A stretch of DNA of 64,000 nt from Thermomicrobiales bacterium (lineage in GTDB: Bacteria; Chloroflexota; Chloroflexia; Thermomicrobiales; UBA6265), in contig JAMLHR010000006.1 of assembly GCA_023957015.1 (NCBI GenBank), positions 1 to 64,000 on the forward strand, written 5' to 3'. Shown one piece after another: positions 17,981 to 25,884 of the stretch. Below the pieces are notes generated by a model, which worked only from the letters and a program-made list of their open reading frames with translations, was not told the DNA's origin and searched no databases. Numbering within the stretch: position 1 is the stretch's first letter; every line of letters starts with the position of its first letter. A program made the position numbers and the translations under genes.

Positions 17981-19072
17981 CTATATCGCCGCGGCGATGG
18001 CCTCGAGCGTGGCATCGAGTTCTGGCTCGTGGGTCCAGCCCATCGTACCGACGCGGATAGCGACATCGGCCCACTGTGCCTGACCGACGGCCAGCTCGAC
18101 ACCCGACTGCTCGCGGACCTTGACCTGGAATGCCTTGGCACTGCCACCGGGTGCACGGAACGCTGTCACCGAGTAGCTACGCAGGTGCTCCTCGGCAAGG
18201 AATTCAACGCCAAGCTTCTCTAGTCCGGCGCTGAAGTGTGCACCGAGACGTGCGTGACGGGCGAAGACCTCATCGATCCCCTCCTCTTCGATCGCCCGCA
18301 GGGCAGCATCCAGCGCGAACAGCGATGTCTCCGGTGCAGTAGCGGGATGGATGTTGTCGCGACTGGCCTCAACCATTGTCGGCGCGTCCCAGATGAAGCG
18401 CGGATAGCCACTCGTCTCCTTGCTGCGCGCAACTGCGCGCTCGCTGAGGGCGGAAATCATCAGACCCGGAGGACACATCCACGCCTTCTGGGCGCCACTC
18501 AGCACCCAGTCGAGGTCATTGGCGTCCATATTGATCGGCAGTGCAGCAGCTGAGGAAACCGCATCGACGCTGACGAGCGCACCGTGGCTCTTGGCGACAG
18601 CCGCGAGCGCAGCCAGGTCCTGAGTGACACCGGTGCTGGTTTCGTTGTGAGTGATCATGACGGCAACGACATCGCCATGCTGCTGAATCGCTGCGTCAAG
18701 CTGCTCGGGCGTAACGGCACTCCCCCACTCGGCGTTCACCCGCAGGACATCGAGACCCAACGTCTCAGCAGCGGCGGCGTAGCGATTGCCAAAATCACCC
18801 GCACAGGTCACCACCACCTTGTCGCCAGGGTTACAGAGATTGACGATGCTCGCTTCAAAGCCAGCGGTACCGGTGCTGGCCCAGAGCAGCACCTGGCCAC
18901 TCTCGGTACCATGAACCTTACGCAGCGATGTCTGCACGCGCGCCATCGTTTCCATGATGATGGTGCCGCGCTGCGGTACCATCTCGTGCGTGAGTGCTTC
19001 CACCACGTACGGGTGCAGCGGTGTCGGTCCCGGAATACGCAACCAGCGACCTTGAGACAATCGTTCGTCCAT
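17981..19072 (-). CDS. Class V aminotransferase (alanine/serine-glyoxylate aminotransferase-like)
   Basis: A 363-residue PLP enzyme of the AGAT/serine-pyruvate type. The N-terminal RIPGPTPLHPYVVEAL and the ASTGTAGFEASIVNL phosphate-cup region are typical, and the PLP lysine is in LSGAQKAWMCPPGL. Candidate reactions are glyoxylate transamination with alanine or serine; the exact donor is unknown. GGGAGAAGC lies just before a GTG-ATG pair; ATG at 19072 has the better spacing. Its start shares one base with the stop (TGA) of the phosphodiesterase gene upstream, indicating coupled translation. Confidence 0.88.
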   Translation of the reverse strand: MDERLSQGRWLRIPGPTPLHPYVVEALTHEMVPQRGTIIMETMARVQTSLRKVHGTESGQVLLWASTGTAGFEASIVNLCNPGDKVVVTCAGDFGNRYAAAAETLGLDVLRVNAEWGSAVTPEQLDAAIQQHGDVVAVMITHNETSTGVTQDLAALAAVAKSHGALVSVDAVSSAAALPINMDANDLDWVLSGAQKAWMCPPGLMISALSERAVARSKETSGYPRFIWDAPTMVEASRDNIHPATAPETSLFALDAALRAIEEEGIDEVFARHARLGAHFSAGLEKLGVEFLAEEHLRSYSVTAFRAPGGSAKAFQVKVREQSGVELAVGQAQWADVAIRVGTMGWTHEPELDATLEAIAAAI

Positions 19073-19665
19073 CACGCTTCTCCCCTATCCTCAAACTGAA
19101 TGCTGTCCAAATGATCAGGCTGATCGAAAAGTACAAGATCAGGGTGAATGCCCATCTTGTCAATGGTGATCACGCCGACACCGAAATGTGGATGCCAGCG
19201 ACGATCCGTCGGCGAGCCAGGATTGAAGAGGATCGTTCCCTCATACTGCTCGATGAGGGGAACATGGCTGTGACCAAAGAGGACACAGTTCACCTTACCG
19301 GCCCAGCGCTCGATGGCCACATCCCGAGCCGAGCGTCCACCATGACCATGAATCGCCGCGAAACTGAACTCGCCGACAGTGAATCGCGTGGTCTGCGGCA
19401 ACAGGTACTGTAGATCCTCGTCATCGTTGTTCCCAACCACTGCGATCAGCGGTGCGAGCTCAGCGACCTCTGCCAACACCGATCGGCTGTTGGCGTCACC
19501 CAGATGCACGATCAGATCGATCTGAGCGCGCTCAAATAACCGTTTCACACCGGGTGCAATCTCGCGGCGACTACCGGTGTAGATATGGGTGTCACTGATC
19601 ACGCCGATGGTAAATGGTGCATCGAAGGCGCGTTTGCTGGTCGTCGGCAGAATACGACTACTCAT
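19072..19665 (-). CDS. YfcE/MJ0936-type metallophosphoesterase
   Basis: A 197-residue calcineurin-like phosphodiesterase. Metal ligands are visible in GVISDTHIYTG (D-x-H), HLGDANS (GD), VGNNDDED (GNND) and AIHGHGGRS with LFGHSHVP (GH-x-H), the complete five-block set of the family. These small enzymes hydrolyse phosphodiesters in vitro; a physiological substrate is not established. The ATG at 19665 overlaps the preceding membrane-protein gene by 8 bases. It is part of a three-gene run ending with the aminotransferase. Confidence 0.88.
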   Translation of the reverse strand: MSSRILPTTSKRAFDAPFTIGVISDTHIYTGSRREIAPGVKRLFERAQIDLIVHLGDANSRSVLAEVAELAPLIAVVGNNDDEDLQYLLPQTTRFTVGEFSFAAIHGHGGRSARDVAIERWAGKVNCVLFGHSHVPLIEQYEGTILFNPGSPTDRRWHPHFGVGVITIDKMGIHPDLVLFDQPDHLDSIQFEDRGEA

Positions 19666-19999
19666 CGAACACCGAGAACATGAGCCCGGCGGCGATGCTG
19701 GCAATCAGCGATCCCAGAACCGCGCCTGCGGCGGTTAACTCTATTCCCGGAACAACATACGCCCCCATCGCGAACAGGAGTGCGTTGATCACGAAAGCAA
19801 ACAATCCAAAGGTGAGGCATGTCAGCGGAAGACTGACCAGACGGACGACGGGCCGGATGAAGGCATTGATCACGCCCATCACCGCCCCGAAGATCAGCAC
19901 GCTCTCGCGGGAATCGAAGCTAAACCACTCGCGGGAGATCGTAGCCGTGGCGAGGGCAGCCACGATCGCGGCGAGTGCGTATGCAAGTATGCGAACCAT
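19658..19999 (-). CDS. Phage holin family 4-like (DUF360) small membrane protein
   Basis: A 113-residue protein with four hydrophobic segments. Blocks such as GVINAFIRPVVRLVSLPLT followed by FGLFAFVINALLF are typical of the widespread DUF360/YvlD-like family. Despite the family name, these are chromosomal membrane proteins of unknown function and not evidence of phage. The ATG at 19999 follows AGGGAGA at a rather long spacing; much longer upstream reading (to 20644) runs antisense to the ada gene and is not coding. Confidence 0.82.
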   Translation of the reverse strand: MVRILAYALAAIVAALATATISREWFSFDSRESVLIFGAVMGVINAFIRPVVRLVSLPLTCLTFGLFAFVINALLFAMGAYVVPGIELTAAGAVLGSLIASIAAGLMFSVFDE

Positions 20000-20155
20000 G
20001 GAGTAACGGATCTCCCTTGAACAACAGGCGGCAAAGCTCCCAAGAGTATACGTGGAAGAAGAACGCGATTTGACCTCAGGAATCCGGATGTCGGCTTGAT
20101 CTGCGTGCCGCAAACTGATGACACTGATAACGAAACAAGACCAGGGGCGATAAAC

Positions 20156-21205
20156 ATGGAGCAGGAAACAACAGATCAGGAACGATGGCAGGCGGTCCAG
20201 GAACGCGACCATCGGGCCGAAAACACATTCTGGTTCGGCGTCACGACGACGAGAATCTTCTGCCGACCCGGCTGCCCGGCCCGCACACCCCAGCGCGAGA
20301 ACGTTCAGTTCTTCGGTACGGTGCGAGAGGCATTGGTTTCTGGCTACCGACCGTGCAAACGGTGCAAGCCACTTGCGGCATCTCTTGCCGACGAGCAAGC
20401 AGCCGTTATCGGCGATGCCTGTCAGAAGATTGTCGCCGCAAACACCCCCGTGAGACTGGGAGACCTCGCCGCAGATGCGGGTATGAGTGAGGCTCACTTC
20501 CAGAAGCTCTTCCGCAAGGTGGTTGGACTCTCTCCGGCGCAGTTCTCTCGGGCCGTGCGGGAGCAACGCCTCCATCAGCAGCTTCCCATGGCCGAGAACG
20601 TCCTTGGAGCGGCATTGGACGCAGGCTACGCCAGTAACTCCCAACTCTACGCCGAGGCACCGGAGGCGCTGGGAATGACACCCGGGGCATTTCGCAATAA
20701 GGGCGAAGGCGAAACGATTCGCTACGCCGTCGTCGATACGTGGCTCGGTCCTACACTCGTGGCAGCGACGGAGCGTGGCATCTGTCGACTTCAGTTCGGG
20801 GACGATATTCAGGAGATGATGGCGTTATTCGAACGAAACTTCGCGAACGCAACCATTCTGCCGGCTGATGACAGGTTCAAGGAGTTGCTCGATCAGGCTA
20901 TCTCGGCACTAGGTTCACCCGAAGCACTCAAGCTGCCACTGGATGTGCGCGGTACAGCATTCCAGATCAAGGTCTGGCATGCCCTGCGCCAGATTCCGTT
21001 CGGCCAAACAATCAGCTACGGCGAGCTCGCCCGCCGGATCGGGCAGCCCACAGCCTCACGAGCGGTCGCAACTGCCTGTGGCAGCAACGATGTGGCAGTG
21101 CTCATCCCCTGCCATCGCGTCATCGGCAAAGATGGTTCATTGACGGGATATCGCTGGGGAACTGAGCGCAAACGCGAGATTCTGGCCAGAGAGCAAACAA
21201 GCTAA
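20156..21205 (+). CDS. ada: Ada-type bifunctional methyltransferase/transcriptional regulator
   Basis: A 349-residue three-part protein. The N-terminal AdaA domain (about residues 5-80) has the zinc cysteines FCRPGCPAR (Cys36, Cys40) and CKRC, which accept methyl groups from phosphotriesters. An AraC-type helix-turn-helix domain (85-170) binds DNA. The C-terminal O6-methylguanine-DNA methyltransferase domain has the acceptor Cys319 in IPCHRV and the GTAFQIKVWHALRQIPFG block. It repairs alkylated DNA and activates its own regulon. The ATG at 20156 is preceded by AGGGGCG. It is divergent from the holin-like gene. Confidence 0.93.
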   Translation: MEQETTDQERWQAVQERDHRAENTFWFGVTTTRIFCRPGCPARTPQRENVQFFGTVREALVSGYRPCKRCKPLAASLADEQAAVIGDACQKIVAANTPVRLGDLAADAGMSEAHFQKLFRKVVGLSPAQFSRAVREQRLHQQLPMAENVLGAALDAGYASNSQLYAEAPEALGMTPGAFRNKGEGETIRYAVVDTWLGPTLVAATERGICRLQFGDDIQEMMALFERNFANATILPADDRFKELLDQAISALGSPEALKLPLDVRGTAFQIKVWHALRQIPFGQTISYGELARRIGQPTASRAVATACGSNDVAVLIPCHRVIGKDGSLTGYRWGTERKREILAREQTS

Positions 21206-21246
21206 ATCAGCCAATCAACCATAGAACCTCAAGGAAAGGATCTGCC

Positions 21247-22482
21247 ATGAGCACGACCCCTGGCGTAGCGTCGCCTAAAATCCAGACGCTGGGCTGGATT
21301 AACCTGTTCGCCAACGCCGCCGATCAGATCGCCACGGTTGCCTTGCCGATCGTTTACGTCAGTAAACTCGCGGGCGATGCAGGGGACACCAGTATCCTCA
21401 CGATGGCAGCGACGCTGCCACTCCTTCTCTTCTCGCTGCCATTCGGCGCCCTGGCTGATCGTGTCCAGGCCCGCAGCCTGCTACTCGTCGGAGAAGGCAT
21501 CCGTCTTGCATCACTGATAGGTCTCATTATTCTGCTGGCAATGCCCGATCCCTCGTTTGCGCTGATCGCCCTGCTGGCTATCGGTGGCGGTACAGGAACA
21601 GTTGCGTTTCAGGTCGCGGCACCGACGTTGGTGGCCAAATCCACGACCGGTGCACTGCGGCAACAACTCAACAGCAACATCGAGCTCGCCAGAAGTATCG
21701 CGATCACCGCTGGACCGCCCCTCGCCGGTGTGTTGGTGAGTGTTGCGGGTGGCAGTATCGCGCTCTCCGTTGGCGCAACACTCGTCCTCATCGCGCTTCT
21801 GGCGGCAATCCGGTTGCCAGTCATAGCGGAATCACAAGCAGCAAAGCGAAGAATCCGCGATGATTTCTCGGAGGGTATTCGCTTCACCCTGAAGAACCCA
21901 TGGTTGAGACCGATCCTGTTCGTCTCCATGTTCTTCAATCTGGGTTGGTACGTACTCCTGGGTGTCATCGTTGCCTGGGCGAGTAGTGAACTCGGGATGT
22001 CGTCTATCGGTATCGGTACCATGTTTGCTTGCTATGGTGTCGGCATGATCGCAGGTGCGAGCTTCATGAAGCGCACCGGAACCTCGATAAAGGAGACAAT
22101 GCTGGTTCAAATAGGACCATGGTGTGGATTTACCTTTGCGGGACTCATCGCGCTCACCATGGTCATTCGAGATCCGTCGATCCTGTTCGTGGCCTTCTTC
22201 CTGATCGGCACCGGTCCGATTATCTGGACGATTACGACAATCACGATCCGTCAGACCGTTACTCCATCGTCGCTCCTCGGCAGGGTATCCGCTGCCATCA
22301 TGTTCGCCTCCGCTGGCGGTAGACCGATCGGTGCAGGTATCGGGTATTTGGGGTTCAAGTTCGGAGGATATCCGCTGGTCTTCGCCATCGCCCTGGCATT
22401 ATTCGGCACGCAGGCGTTCCTGATCGGACGCACAGCTTTGGCAAGCGAACAGGCACCGGCGACCCAGGAATCTGCCACCTAA
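21247..22482 (+). CDS. MFS transporter, EntS-like
   Basis: A 411-residue major facilitator with about 10-12 hydrophobic segments and the conserved loop FGALADRVQARSLLLVGEG between the second and third helices. General sequence character matches the MFS_3/EntS group, which exports siderophores or drugs, but the substrate is unknown. AAGGAAAGGATC precedes the ATG. It begins 41 bases after ada on the same strand and ends about 100 bases before an HxlR regulator, so either neighbour may influence its expression. Confidence 0.85.
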   Translation: MSTTPGVASPKIQTLGWINLFANAADQIATVALPIVYVSKLAGDAGDTSILTMAATLPLLLFSLPFGALADRVQARSLLLVGEGIRLASLIGLIILLAMPDPSFALIALLAIGGGTGTVAFQVAAPTLVAKSTTGALRQQLNSNIELARSIAITAGPPLAGVLVSVAGGSIALSVGATLVLIALLAAIRLPVIAESQAAKRRIRDDFSEGIRFTLKNPWLRPILFVSMFFNLGWYVLLGVIVAWASSELGMSSIGIGTMFACYGVGMIAGASFMKRTGTSIKETMLVQIGPWCGFTFAGLIALTMVIRDPSILFVAFFLIGTGPIIWTITTITIRQTVTPSSLLGRVSAAIMFASAGGRPIGAGIGYLGFKFGGYPLVFAIALALFGTQAFLIGRTALASEQAPATQESAT

Positions 22483-22586
22483 GGAATGTGAAGAAATGTC
22501 CACCGTGTACAACCTCAATGCACCTTGAGTCAAAAAGCTGCTATCCTATGGGAAGTATCGTATCCGCATCTTATTCTGGCAGCATT

Positions 22587-22925
22587 ATGACCGAAACCAG
22601 CATCGTTAATGACCATGGCTGTCCCGTAGCCCGTACGGCTGACTTAATCAGCAACAAATGGACTCCACTCATCATCCGCGATCTCGCCAAGCGTGAGATG
22701 CGCTTCAGCGAGTTGGAGCGATCCTTAAAGGGAATCAGCCCAAAGACACTCAGCGAGCGCCTGAAGCGGCTGGAAGACAGCACCGTTATCCAGCGCACCT
22801 GCTTCGCCGAGGTTCCGCCGCGCGTGGAGTACCAGCTCACCGAGAAGGGTTTCGCCCTCCTGCCGGTGATCGACAGCATGCGTGAGTTCGGTAAGCAGTG
22901 GCTGGCCGATGAGGACTGTGACTAG
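22587..22925 (+). CDS. HxlR-family winged-helix transcriptional regulator
   Basis: A 112-residue regulator. The family pattern is clear: GCPVARTADLISNKWTPLII, then the recognition region FSELERSLKGISPKTLSERL and the wing EVPPRVEYQLTEKG. Many HxlR proteins sense aldehydes or redox change through the cysteine near the N-terminus, here Cys11. The start at 22587 matches the family; its Shine-Dalgarno is poor. Neighbours are an exporter upstream and cytidine deaminase downstream; either may be a target, which is inference. Confidence 0.9.
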   Translation: MTETSIVNDHGCPVARTADLISNKWTPLIIRDLAKREMRFSELERSLKGISPKTLSERLKRLEDSTVIQRTCFAEVPPRVEYQLTEKGFALLPVIDSMREFGKQWLADEDCD

Positions 22926-22937
22926 TCACCAAACGCT

Positions 22938-23372
22938 ATGACCAATGATCAACTCATTGAGCGTGCCGCCACTGCGCTCAACCCGTACACCACCTCGGAT
23001 GGTCGCCTGTTTGGCGACGTTGCCTCCACACTCCTCACCTCGCAGGGGAATCTCTATACCGGTGTCTGCATCGATACCGCCTCCGGCACCGGGTTCTGTG
23101 CAGAACATAGCGCCATTGCCGCCATGGTTACCGCTGGCGAATATGTGATTGACAGCATTGTTGCCGTCTGGCGAGACGAACGGGACGACAAACTCTATGT
23201 GCTCCCTCCATGTGGACGCTGTCGGGAATTCATCCGCCAGATCGACGCTGCCAACCTCAACACCGATGTCATTCTTGGTCGTAACGTCTCCCGCAAACTC
23301 AGCGAACTCTTACCCCACCACGAATGGCCCGAGCCGATCGATGCCGGTGAGCCATGGCCATTGACCGAGTAA
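22938..23372 (+). CDS. Cytidine deaminase family protein (blasticidin-S deaminase-like)
   Basis: A 144-residue zinc hydrolase. The active-site motif FCAEHSAI (catalytic Glu, first Cys zinc ligand; His and Ala differ from the classical HAE form) and PCGRCREF supply the zinc cysteines. The HAE-to-CAE ligand change is the usual one in the tetrameric CDA/blasticidin deaminase group. It could deaminate cytidine or a nucleoside antibiotic; length and motifs do not settle which. It follows the HxlR gene by 12 bases on the same strand. Confidence 0.82.
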   Translation: MTNDQLIERAATALNPYTTSDGRLFGDVASTLLTSQGNLYTGVCIDTASGTGFCAEHSAIAAMVTAGEYVIDSIVAVWRDERDDKLYVLPPCGRCREFIRQIDAANLNTDVILGRNVSRKLSELLPHHEWPEPIDAGEPWPLTE

Positions 23373-23480
23373 ACCCAAGCTGCCAGTAAGTGCTGTCACA
23401 TGGGCCAGTTCTTGCTATCCTTGCTTCGGTAAATGAACCGGGGCGGGATATCTGCCCAAAGCAAGGACCAAGCATCGCCA

Positions 23481-24497
23481 ATGTCCACATCACCCCGTAA
23501 ACCCCGCGTCTTCAGCGGTATGCGTCCTTCGGGCACAGCCACCATCGGCAACTATCTCGGTGCGATTCGCAACTGGGTGGCGCAGCAGGCTGAGTACGAC
23601 AATCTCTTTTGCATCGTCGATCTGCACGCACTCGACACGTTGACGGATCCGAACGAGATGCGTGACAACATCCATGGATTGGCGGCAACGATGTTTGCTG
23701 CCGGTCTCGATCCGGAAATCGCACCCCTCTTCGCGCAGTCGGATGTGCCTCAGCACGCTGAGCTTACGTGGACGCTCAGCGCCGTCACCCAGTTCGGCGA
23801 ACTCAGCCGCATGACCCAGTTCAAGGACAAGACCGCGGGTAAGAGCGATGCTGCCATCAATAGCTCGATGTTCTTCTATCCGGTGCTGATGGCGTCCGAC
23901 ATCCTCCTCTACGACTCGGATCTGGTGCCGGTGGGTGACGATCAGCGCCAGCATGTTGAACTGACGCGCGATATCGCCAACCGCTTTAACGCCCGCTACG
24001 GCGAGACATTTGTTGTTCCCAAAGCGGATATCAAAGAGGTCGGTGCGCGCATCATGAGCCTGCAAGAGCCGACAAAGAAGATGAGCAAGACCGATCCCAA
24101 CGTGAATAGCTTCATCGCTCTTTCCGATGAATCGGATGTGATCAAACGCAAGATCAAGCGAGCGGTGACCGACAGCGATGCCCGCGTGGCGGCCTCACCG
24201 GACAAGCCAGCGGTATCGAACCTGATGCAGATCTATGGAATCCTGGCGGATATGAGTCTGTCTGAGGTGGAGGATCACTTTGCTGGTAAAGGCTACGGTC
24301 CATTCAAGGCAGAGCTCACCGATCTGCTCGTGGAGAGCCTGGCACCAATCCATGAGAACCTACGGATGTTCGCGGCCAACCCGGACGAGGTGACACGCCG
24401 ACTGGAAGACGGCGCCGCCAAAGCAAGAGTTCTGGCCGAGGCGAAGATGTCCGATGTCAATCGCAAAACGGGTGTGGGTGGCAAATTGCACCGGTAG
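23481..24497 (+). CDS. trpS: Tryptophan--tRNA ligase
   Basis: A 338-residue class I aminoacyl-tRNA synthetase. The HIGH-like motif TIGNYLGAI appears around residue 20, the KMSKS motif is KKMSKTDPN near residue 200, and PSGTATIGN with QFKDKTAG are TrpS-specific blocks. The ATG at 23481 is chosen as the family N-terminus (KPRVFSGMRPSG) starts a few residues later; an ATG 48 bases upstream is possible. A 110-base leader precedes it; I looked for a T-box and saw no convincing one. Two tandem hairpins follow the gene. Confidence 0.95.
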   Translation: MSTSPRKPRVFSGMRPSGTATIGNYLGAIRNWVAQQAEYDNLFCIVDLHALDTLTDPNEMRDNIHGLAATMFAAGLDPEIAPLFAQSDVPQHAELTWTLSAVTQFGELSRMTQFKDKTAGKSDAAINSSMFFYPVLMASDILLYDSDLVPVGDDQRQHVELTRDIANRFNARYGETFVVPKADIKEVGARIMSLQEPTKKMSKTDPNVNSFIALSDESDVIKRKIKRAVTDSDARVAASPDKPAVSNLMQIYGILADMSLSEVEDHFAGKGYGPFKAELTDLLVESLAPIHENLRMFAANPDEVTRRLEDGAAKARVLAEAKMSDVNRKTGVGGKLHR

Positions 24498-24527
24498 GAA
24501 TTTCCGCAACCTGGAATGAACGAGTGG

Positions 24528-24574
24528 ACCCGGGGTTAAGCCCCGGGTTTCGCATTTATACCGCCTGAGGGCGG
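24528..24574. terminator. Two tandem hairpins after trpS
   Basis: ACCCGGGG/CCCCGGGT (24528-24548) is followed by CCGCC-TGAG-GGCGG (24561-24574). They lie in the 170-bp gap between converging trpS and the reductase gene and could end both transcripts or be a palindromic repeat. Confidence 0.5.
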
Positions 24575-24667
24575 TTCCCGGGCAACTCACTGTCGCACCT
24601 GATTGATAACAGACTATCCTCTGTATCGCGACCGATCGGCCCGGGACTACACTGTCAACAGCACAAA

Positions 24668-25720
24668 CTACACCGCAGCAGCCTTCTCCCGCTTCTCCAT
24701 GATGGTGGTGCTATGGCCACCATCCAGTCGCGCATCGGGATTGATGAATGTCAGGGCGTGATTCACCGCCGAGACCGCCTCACCAGCACCGGTCGCGATC
24801 AGCTTGAACTTGTCCGGATAGGCAGCGATGTCGCCAGCGGCGAAGATACCAGGAATGCTGGTTTCCAGCGTCTTCGGATCAACCACGATCGAGTTGCGCT
24901 GCAACTCGAATCCCCAACTCTTCAGCGGTCCGGGATCGGCCTTAAAGCCGATCGCGCAGATAAGCTCGTCGACCTCAACGTCCTGTGTCGTCCCGTCCTT
25001 GTGGACGAACGTCAGGCTCGCGATACGACCGTGGTCACCGGCACGGACATGTGTGACCTCGTATTCGGGATAATGCAGGATCACGCTCGAAGCATGTAGC
25101 TCCTCGACCGTGCTCTCATGTGCACGGAACTTGCTGCGGTGGATCACCCGCACACTGCTGGCGATCGGCTCCAGCGTCAACGCCCAGTCGACGGCGCTAT
25201 CGCCGCCACCCACGATAACGACATGCTTATCGCGGAAGTCCTCGATATGCTTGGCAAAGTAGTGAACGCCCTTGCCCTCTAGCTCCTCGACACCTTCAGC
25301 TGTCAATCGTGTTGGCTCAAAGGCGCCGACACCAGCCGCGATGATGATGGCGCGGCTGCGACGGAACCCCTTGCTGGTGCGGAGGGCAAAGGTGCCGTCC
25401 TCCAACCTGATCAACTCCTGAACCTGCTCGCTAAGGCGAATGGTGGGATCCGCCTTCATGGCCTGATCGAGACAGGCAGCGGCGAAGTCCTTCGCCAGCA
25501 CGCGTGGATACCCGATGACATCGTAGATGTACTTTTCCGGATACATGGCAGTACACTGACCGCCCGCTTCTTCCAGCGAATCGATAATCTGCACCGACAT
25601 TCCGCGCAAACCGGCATAGAACGTGGCGAACAGACCCGTAGGACCCGCACCGATTATATTGAGATCGAACACGGGTTCGTTGATGAACTCCGGTGACGTG
25701 AGAAAATCCAGATCAGACAC
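24668..25720 (-). CDS. Ferredoxin--NADP+ reductase, thioredoxin-reductase-like (YumC type)
   Basis: A 350-residue flavoprotein. FAD binding is shown by NIIGAGPTGLFATFYAG near the N-terminus and the second GxGDIAAYPDK-type motif (AGDIAAYPDKFKL); NADPH binding by VIVGGGDSAVDWAL. The redox CxxC of true thioredoxin reductases is absent, which fits the ferredoxin/flavodoxin NADP reductase branch. The GTG start at 25720 follows AGGAG at a longish spacing. A single-cluster ferredoxin gene at 52 kb could be one partner, which is inference. Confidence 0.88.
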   Translation of the reverse strand: MSDLDFLTSPEFINEPVFDLNIIGAGPTGLFATFYAGLRGMSVQIIDSLEEAGGQCTAMYPEKYIYDVIGYPRVLAKDFAAACLDQAMKADPTIRLSEQVQELIRLEDGTFALRTSKGFRRSRAIIIAAGVGAFEPTRLTAEGVEELEGKGVHYFAKHIEDFRDKHVVIVGGGDSAVDWALTLEPIASSVRVIHRSKFRAHESTVEELHASSVILHYPEYEVTHVRAGDHGRIASLTFVHKDGTTQDVEVDELICAIGFKADPGPLKSWGFELQRNSIVVDPKTLETSIPGIFAAGDIAAYPDKFKLIATGAGEAVSAVNHALTFINPDARLDGGHSTTIMEKREKAAAV

Positions 25721-25884
25721 AGACGTTGTTACTCCTGATTCGTGCGAGCGGCGACACCCTTGTCTATTGTCACCAAAGAATACTATCCGACCATGTCAGT
25801 CAGGTATGGTGGAAGTGTAGGTCGTCGGACCGGCGTATGGGCGGTATGCACAAGCCGCCTTCCCGCCTATAGGCAGGAAGCCTA

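Noticed and set aside
19658-19999. Prophage holin
   Set aside because: The family name is historical; no phage gene lies nearby.
20000-20644. N-terminal extension of the holin-like protein
   Set aside because: It would run antisense through ada; the family N-terminus begins at 19999.
23373-23480. T-box riboswitch upstream of trpS
   Set aside because: No T-box core sequence or specifier stem could be recognised.
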